Assembly (NCBI GenBank): GCA_964536015.1
Contig: CAZHVS010000005.1
Span: 62,001 to 126,000, forward strand
Direction of reading: 5' to 3'
From: CAZHVS01 sp964536015
GTDB lineage: Bacteria > Bacteroidota > Ignavibacteria > Ignavibacteriales > Ignavibacteriaceae
DNA: 64,000 nucleotides
The notes under the pieces were generated by a model. That model saw only the letters and a list, made by a program, of their open reading frames with translations. It did not search any database and was not told the origin of the DNA. Shown in pieces: positions 59,801 to 64,000 of this stretch. Made by a program: the position numbers and the translations under genes. How positions within the stretch are numbered: position 1 is the stretch's first letter; each line of letters starts with the position of its first letter.

Positions 59801-61654
59801 ATGAAAACATATTTCAGATTATTAACATATGTAAAACCTTACTGGAAGTACTTAACAGTATCAATTATTTGTACAATTTTATATGCTCTTATGAATGGAT
59901 TAAGCGTATATCTGTCAATTCCTTTACTTGATTCATTATTCCAGGAAACAGCGAGTAAAAAAGAAATTATTACTCATCCTGCAGGAAAAACAACTTCAGT
60001 ATTTCCGGAATTTGTTCAAAATATTATAAATGATTTTTCTGAATGGTTTCGGCATTTTATTTTTACAGGAGATAAACTTGAATCACTGCTGAGAATTTGT
60101 TTTATAGTCCTTTTTGCTTTTCTTGCAAAAAATGTATTTGGATATATGCAGGGATATTTCCTTGCACATGTTGAACAGGGAGTGATGAAAGATTTACGCA
60201 ACCAGGCTTATCGTCGTTTACACGAACTGCCAATGAGTTATTTTAAGAACGAGAGAATTGGAAATCTTATTTCACGTTTAACTAATGATGTAAATGTTGT
60301 TTTAACGAGTATCTCGCTCACCTTTTTTAATCTTATTAGAGAACCTTTATCCATCATTGTTTTTCTGGGGATTGCAATTTCAATTAGCTGGAAGATGACT
60401 TTATTTGCTTTTCTTATTCTTCCATTTTCGATGATAATAATTGGTTGGATTGGAATTAAATTAAGAGCTCAGAGTGCGATTATTCAGGAAAAAATGGCTG
60501 ACATAACAAGCGTTATACAAGAAACAACTTCAGGTGTTAAAGTTGTTAAAGCTTTTGGTATGGAGGAGTTTGAAAATTCAAAGTTTGAAAAAGAAACGTC
60601 ATCATTCATGAAACTAATGCTAAAAATTACACGAATAAGAAATTTTTCCTCCCCAATTACTGAATTTTTAAGTGTAATTGTTGGAGTAATAATAATCTAC
60701 ATCGGTGGACGATTAGTGCTGATTGAACACACATTAAAAGCAAGTGAGTTTCTTGGATTCCTTTTTGCAATATTTCAATTGATGCCTCCAATAAAAGAAT
60801 TGAGCAGTGCAAATAATCGGGTTCAGGAATCAAGTGCTGCTGGCGATAGAATATTTGAAATACTTGATACTGAATCGGAAATTAAAGAAGTTGAGAATCC
60901 TTTGCCTTTATCTTCTTTTAATAATAAGATTAAATTCGAAAATGTTAGTTTTCGTTATTCTGACTCCGATGAGGAAATTTTAGATAATGTTAGTTTTGAA
61001 GTAAAAAGGGGAGAAATAATTGCCTTTGTTGGTCCAAGTGGGGCAGGAAAAACTACTCTTGTTGATTTGCTTCCTCGCTTTTATGATCCAGTAGCAGGAA
61101 GAATAACAATTGACGAAGTTGATATTAAAAATGTAAGAATAAAAGATTTAAGAAAACTAATGGGCATTGTTACACAGGAAACATTACTCTTTAATGAAAC
61201 TATTAAAAATAATATCGCTTATGGTCTTGGAGATTTTCCAGTAGAAAAAATAATTGAAGCCGCTAAAATGGCAAATGCTCATAAATTTATTATGGAATCA
61301 CCTAATGGTTATGATACAATGATAGGTGAAAGGGGATTGAAAATTTCTGGTGGACAACGTCAGAGACTTGCTATTGCAAGGGCGTTACTTAAGAATCCAC
61401 AAATAATGATTTTTGATGAAGCAACTTCCTCACTTGATAATGAATCTGAAATTCTTGTGCAGGAAGCAATTGAAAGATTGATGAAAGACAGAACTACATT
61501 TGTAATTGCTCATCGTCTCAGTACAATTAGAAATGCAACTCGTATTGTTGTTCTTAATAAAGGAAAGATTGTACAGGTTGGTACTCATGATGAATTAATT
61601 AAAGAAGAAAAAGGACTTTATAAAAAATTCTATGAAATGCAGTTCAGAGATTAA
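59801..61654 (+). CDS. msbA: ABC exporter, MsbA-like lipid A/lipid flippase
   Basis: The 617-residue half-transporter has an N-terminal six-helix membrane domain (about 15-330) and a C-terminal ATPase domain with Walker A GPSGAGKTTLVD near residue 412, Q-loop VTQET, signature SGGQRQRLAIARALL near 515, Walker B IMIFDEATSSLD and H-loop IAHRLSTIR. It functions as a homodimer. The context (LPS glycosyltransferase upstream, O-antigen ligase-like gene downstream) supports lipid A-core or lipid-linked polysaccharide flipping. Other ABC exporters of this type carry peptides or drugs, so the substrate is inferred. Confidence 0.92.
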   Translation: MKTYFRLLTYVKPYWKYLTVSIICTILYALMNGLSVYLSIPLLDSLFQETASKKEIITHPAGKTTSVFPEFVQNIINDFSEWFRHFIFTGDKLESLLRICFIVLFAFLAKNVFGYMQGYFLAHVEQGVMKDLRNQAYRRLHELPMSYFKNERIGNLISRLTNDVNVVLTSISLTFFNLIREPLSIIVFLGIAISISWKMTLFAFLILPFSMIIIGWIGIKLRAQSAIIQEKMADITSVIQETTSGVKVVKAFGMEEFENSKFEKETSSFMKLMLKITRIRNFSSPITEFLSVIVGVIIIYIGGRLVLIEHTLKASEFLGFLFAIFQLMPPIKELSSANNRVQESSAAGDRIFEILDTESEIKEVENPLPLSSFNNKIKFENVSFRYSDSDEEILDNVSFEVKRGEIIAFVGPSGAGKTTLVDLLPRFYDPVAGRITIDEVDIKNVRIKDLRKLMGIVTQETLLFNETIKNNIAYGLGDFPVEKIIEAAKMANAHKFIMESPNGYDTMIGERGLKISGGQRQRLAIARALLKNPQIMIFDEATSSLDNESEILVQEAIERLMKDRTTFVIAHRLSTIRNATRIVVLNKGKIVQVGTHDELIKEEKGLYKKFYEMQFRD

Positions 61655-61659
61655 CTTTT

Positions 61660-63699
61660 ATGATTAAGCAAAATAAAAATTACGAATGGGTTGACAGATT
61701 AATTTATTTTTTTGTTATAATGTTCCTTACGACATTAACAAACTCAATCTTTTTCAATCAGCTTGGTTATTATGGATCTCTGATATTAATTTTAATAAAG
61801 TATTATCTTAGCCGTCAGAATCCGTTTACTAAAACCGGACTTGAGATATTTATTCTTTTTTATCTGCTTGCCTTAATTCTGTCAACGATTTTTTCTCATA
61901 ACCAGCCGCAATCATTCAATAATTTATTAAAAAGAATTTTGCTTATTCCAATTATATATACAATTCCTGCTGCTGTAACAGATATTAAAAGAGTAAAACA
62001 ATTTTTTATGGTTTATATTGGCGTTGCACTTCTCTCAGTTGGAATATATTTATACTTTTCAGCAAAACATCTGATATTAAATCTTTATCAAATTCAGCAG
62101 TCCGGGCCAGGGGTTTTTCAATATCCAATTACGTCAAGCGAAATAATGAGTTTTACAATAATATTTTTGTTTTCGTTTCTGATAAATGAAAAACATAATT
62201 GGAAAGTAAAAATATTTATTGGTATTGGTTTTCTTCTTTCTTCGTTGGCTCTTTTTGCAACGTATAAAAGAACTGGCTGGATTGGAACAATGGCCGGAAT
62301 ATTTACAATATTATTAGTAAAAAAGAGATGGTCTGTTTTAATACCAGCATTGATGCTTCTTTTAATGGCGATTATTATAGAAAAAGATAAAAGTGAAATT
62401 TATGTTTATAATACAAATGGAAGTAATGTTATAAAAGAAGATTCATTTCCTACAGATGGAAAAGCTTTTCAGTTATACCCGCATAATAATTTTTTATTAA
62501 TTTCTGATTTTGATAAAGGCATTATTAAGTATGATGGCAATAAAATAATATCAAAGTCGGCTTTACCTTTTCCTGTTACTGAAGTTATAGATTTTGACAG
62601 CAGTTATTATATTGCCACCCTGTTGGGGTCCCGCTATGTTTTAATTAAAGAAGAAAATAATAACTTCAAAGTTATTAATGAGTTTATTTCCCCAGGGTTA
62701 ACTTACTCATCTGCTGTTTTTAATAATGAATTATTCTTACTGGATAAAGATAGTGGATTGACCGTTTATAAAAATATAAAAACCGCACCAAATATTAGTC
62801 GGTTTAAAAATATTTTGTCTTATGAAAGAATGTCCATCAATCAGGATTATCTTGTCTTGTATTCTCCTGAAAAAGGACTTGATATATTTAAGAATGATGT
62901 ACTTTTTTCACCGATTTATAACTATAAAGAGAAAGAAAAAGTGCTTTCTCTCATATTGATTGATAATACTGTCTTGATTGGTACAGAGAAAAAGTTAATT
63001 TCGTTTACAATTGATTCCAGCAAAAATATTCAACTTAAGCAAAGCGAATCATTAAAGAGAATATTTATGTTCGCTAATAATGATAAAAAATTACTTGCCG
63101 CAAACGTTAATGGTGAAGTTTTTAGAATAAATCCTGCTGACTTGCAAATTGAAAATAAATTTAATGTAGGATTTACACCACAAAGCATTTGTTTTTTTAA
63201 TGATAGACTTTATGTGAGTAAAATTAAATTTAGTCGCTTTGGAAGTATTTTTGACCAATATAATCTTACAAATCTTCAAAGAATTGGATTGTGGCTTGCG
63301 GGGTGGAAGATATTTCTGGATCATCCATTTTTGGGAGTAGGCGATATCGACCTTGCAGTATTATTTGTAAAATACAAACGTCCATTTGATAAAGAAATTC
63401 AAGGACATCTTCATAATAATTATATCCATTTTCTTGCAACTCTTGGTGTATTTGGATTTATTGCAGTGATGATGCTTTTAGGAAAAGTTTTTTTGATTGA
63501 TTTAAAAATATATAAATTGTTAAAAGACATTCCTTTTGCTTCTTCATATTCGCTGGGAGTAATTGGTGGGTTTGTTGCGTTTTTATTCGCGGGGTTAACC
63601 GAATGGAATTTTGGGGACCACGAAATCATTACAATTATCTGGTTTACGCTTGGTCTTAATCTCGCTTTGCTAAAAATATTTAATGATCAGACTAATTAA
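61660..63699 (+). CDS. O-antigen ligase (WaaL/Wzy_C) family protein with inserted beta-propeller
   Basis: The 679-residue membrane protein has about eight hydrophobic helices in residues 1-240. These carry a Wzy/WaaL pattern, including FATYKRTGWIGTMAG near 205-220. The Wzy_C block resumes at about 528 with Q540-R541 and W545, GWKIFLDHPFLGVGDID (H555, P556, G560), and HLHNNYIHFLATLG (H583, H585). Between 242 and 525 lie about six or seven repeating beta-strand units (for example LLISDFDKGIIKYDG, DYLVLYSPEKGLDIF, KLLAANVNGEVFRIN), predicted to be an extracytoplasmic propeller. The last helices follow. It likely links polysaccharide to lipid A or polymerises it. Confidence 0.85.
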   Translation: MIKQNKNYEWVDRLIYFFVIMFLTTLTNSIFFNQLGYYGSLILILIKYYLSRQNPFTKTGLEIFILFYLLALILSTIFSHNQPQSFNNLLKRILLIPIIYTIPAAVTDIKRVKQFFMVYIGVALLSVGIYLYFSAKHLILNLYQIQQSGPGVFQYPITSSEIMSFTIIFLFSFLINEKHNWKVKIFIGIGFLLSSLALFATYKRTGWIGTMAGIFTILLVKKRWSVLIPALMLLLMAIIIEKDKSEIYVYNTNGSNVIKEDSFPTDGKAFQLYPHNNFLLISDFDKGIIKYDGNKIISKSALPFPVTEVIDFDSSYYIATLLGSRYVLIKEENNNFKVINEFISPGLTYSSAVFNNELFLLDKDSGLTVYKNIKTAPNISRFKNILSYERMSINQDYLVLYSPEKGLDIFKNDVLFSPIYNYKEKEKVLSLILIDNTVLIGTEKKLISFTIDSSKNIQLKQSESLKRIFMFANNDKKLLAANVNGEVFRINPADLQIENKFNVGFTPQSICFFNDRLYVSKIKFSRFGSIFDQYNLTNLQRIGLWLAGWKIFLDHPFLGVGDIDLAVLFVKYKRPFDKEIQGHLHNNYIHFLATLGVFGFIAVMMLLGKVFLIDLKIYKLLKDIPFASSYSLGVIGGFVAFLFAGLTEWNFGDHEIITIIWFTLGLNLALLKIFNDQTN

Positions 63700-64000
63700 T
63701 GATAAATTCAATTTTATCTGGACGAAATTTATCATATACTCTTCTTAGAGAATTATAGGCATAACGACTTCCCCTGTAAGCTGATCTTCTATAAAGTTCA
63801 ATTGCTTTAGGTATGTTTTTCTCAACTCCAATTCCCATCTCATAACAATATGCTAAAGTTGTTTGTGCAAGGATAGAATTTTTTTCTACAAAAATTTTAA
63901 GACGATTGATATCAATATTATTAGTTCCTTCGGAAATTTTACTCATCATTAATCTTATTTCAGCCTCAACGTTTCCAAGCTGCATAGCTTTTTCCCAGAG
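63692..64000 (-). CDS. Sel1-repeat protein, 5' end beyond the window
   Basis: The minus-strand frame is open to the right edge (LWEKAMQLGN at the boundary), so the gene continues past 64000 and only its 3' end is seen. The visible 103 residues hold Sel1-like (TPR) repeats: LWEKAMQLGNVEAEIRLM, then AQTTLAYCYEMGIGVEKNIPKAIELYRRSAYRG, with the GIGVEKN loop, and a last degenerate repeat. Such solenoids mediate protein-protein interactions; the signal sequence and function are not visible. Its stop overlaps the end of the O-antigen ligase-like gene by 8 nt in convergent orientation. Confidence 0.85.
   Translation of the reverse strand, partial: LWEKAMQLGNVEAEIRLMMSKISEGTNNIDINRLKIFVEKNSILAQTTLAYCYEMGIGVEKNIPKAIELYRRSAYRGSRYAYNSLRRVYDKFRPDKIEFIIN

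Overview
The window is AT-rich (about one third G+C by eye) and densely packed with genes that look chromosomal. I see no insertion sequence, phage, CRISPR array or rRNA. Several signs point to the Bacteroidota/Chlorobi (FCB) superphylum, most likely the Ignavibacteria. A secreted protease ends in a type IX secretion (T9SS) sorting domain with a YPNPFNPTT motif, several intergenic regions carry the TTTG-N19-21-TAnnTTTG promoter pattern, Shine-Dalgarno sites are often weak, and flagellar genes are present. Ignavibacteria combine flagella, T9SS and microcompartment genes; the assignment is an inference from the sequence.

Layout. 1-7.1 kb is the end of a flagellar operon: flgK (5' end missing), flgL, a first motA/motB pair with motB started deep inside motA, fliW, csrA, a receiver-Hpt protein, and a second, different motA/motB pair. 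6.7-10.6 kb is a signalling cluster: a lone receiver, a receiver fused to a DHp-like histidine domain with no ATPase domain, an unknown protein, a PAS histidine kinase and a small ORF. 10.7-15.2 kb holds pyrophosphatase, tRNA-Arg(CCT), and a minus-strand pair (GH13 hydrolase and glucose-6-phosphate isomerase) divergent from a Nudix hydrolase. 15.2-22.1 kb holds the secreted subtilase, a PduS-like/PduT-like microcompartment pair, a U32 protein and a lipoprotein.

22.2-33.3 kb is the conserved translation/RNA block rimP-nusA-infB-rbfA-truB-ribF-rpsO-pnp followed by an RNase E/G gene. 33.4-43.2 kb holds transaldolase, gcvT, comB, ftsK, lolA, a flippase-like membrane protein, an outer-membrane barrel protein, uppP, a cyclophilin lipoprotein and holA. 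43.3-50.1 kb holds an ECF sigma/anti-sigma pair, rpmE (type B), rsmB, a rodZ-like gene, ligA, an unknown gene and a STAS-domain gene. 50.1-58 kb holds two SSS sodium symporters, a HAD phosphatase, a 7TM-HD phosphodiesterase, xerD and a site-2 protease. 58-63.7 kb is an envelope polysaccharide/lipid group: lipoprotein, GT2 glycosyltransferase, MsbA-like ABC transporter and an O-antigen ligase-like protein. A Sel1-repeat gene runs in from the right edge on the minus strand.

The most unusual items are the O-antigen ligase-like protein with an apparent beta-propeller of about 285 residues inserted just before its catalytic loop, the receiver-DHp protein without a kinase domain (a possible Spo0B/ChpT-like relay), the 148-nt motA/motB overprint, the two stator sets in one cluster, and the isolated PduS/PduT pair.
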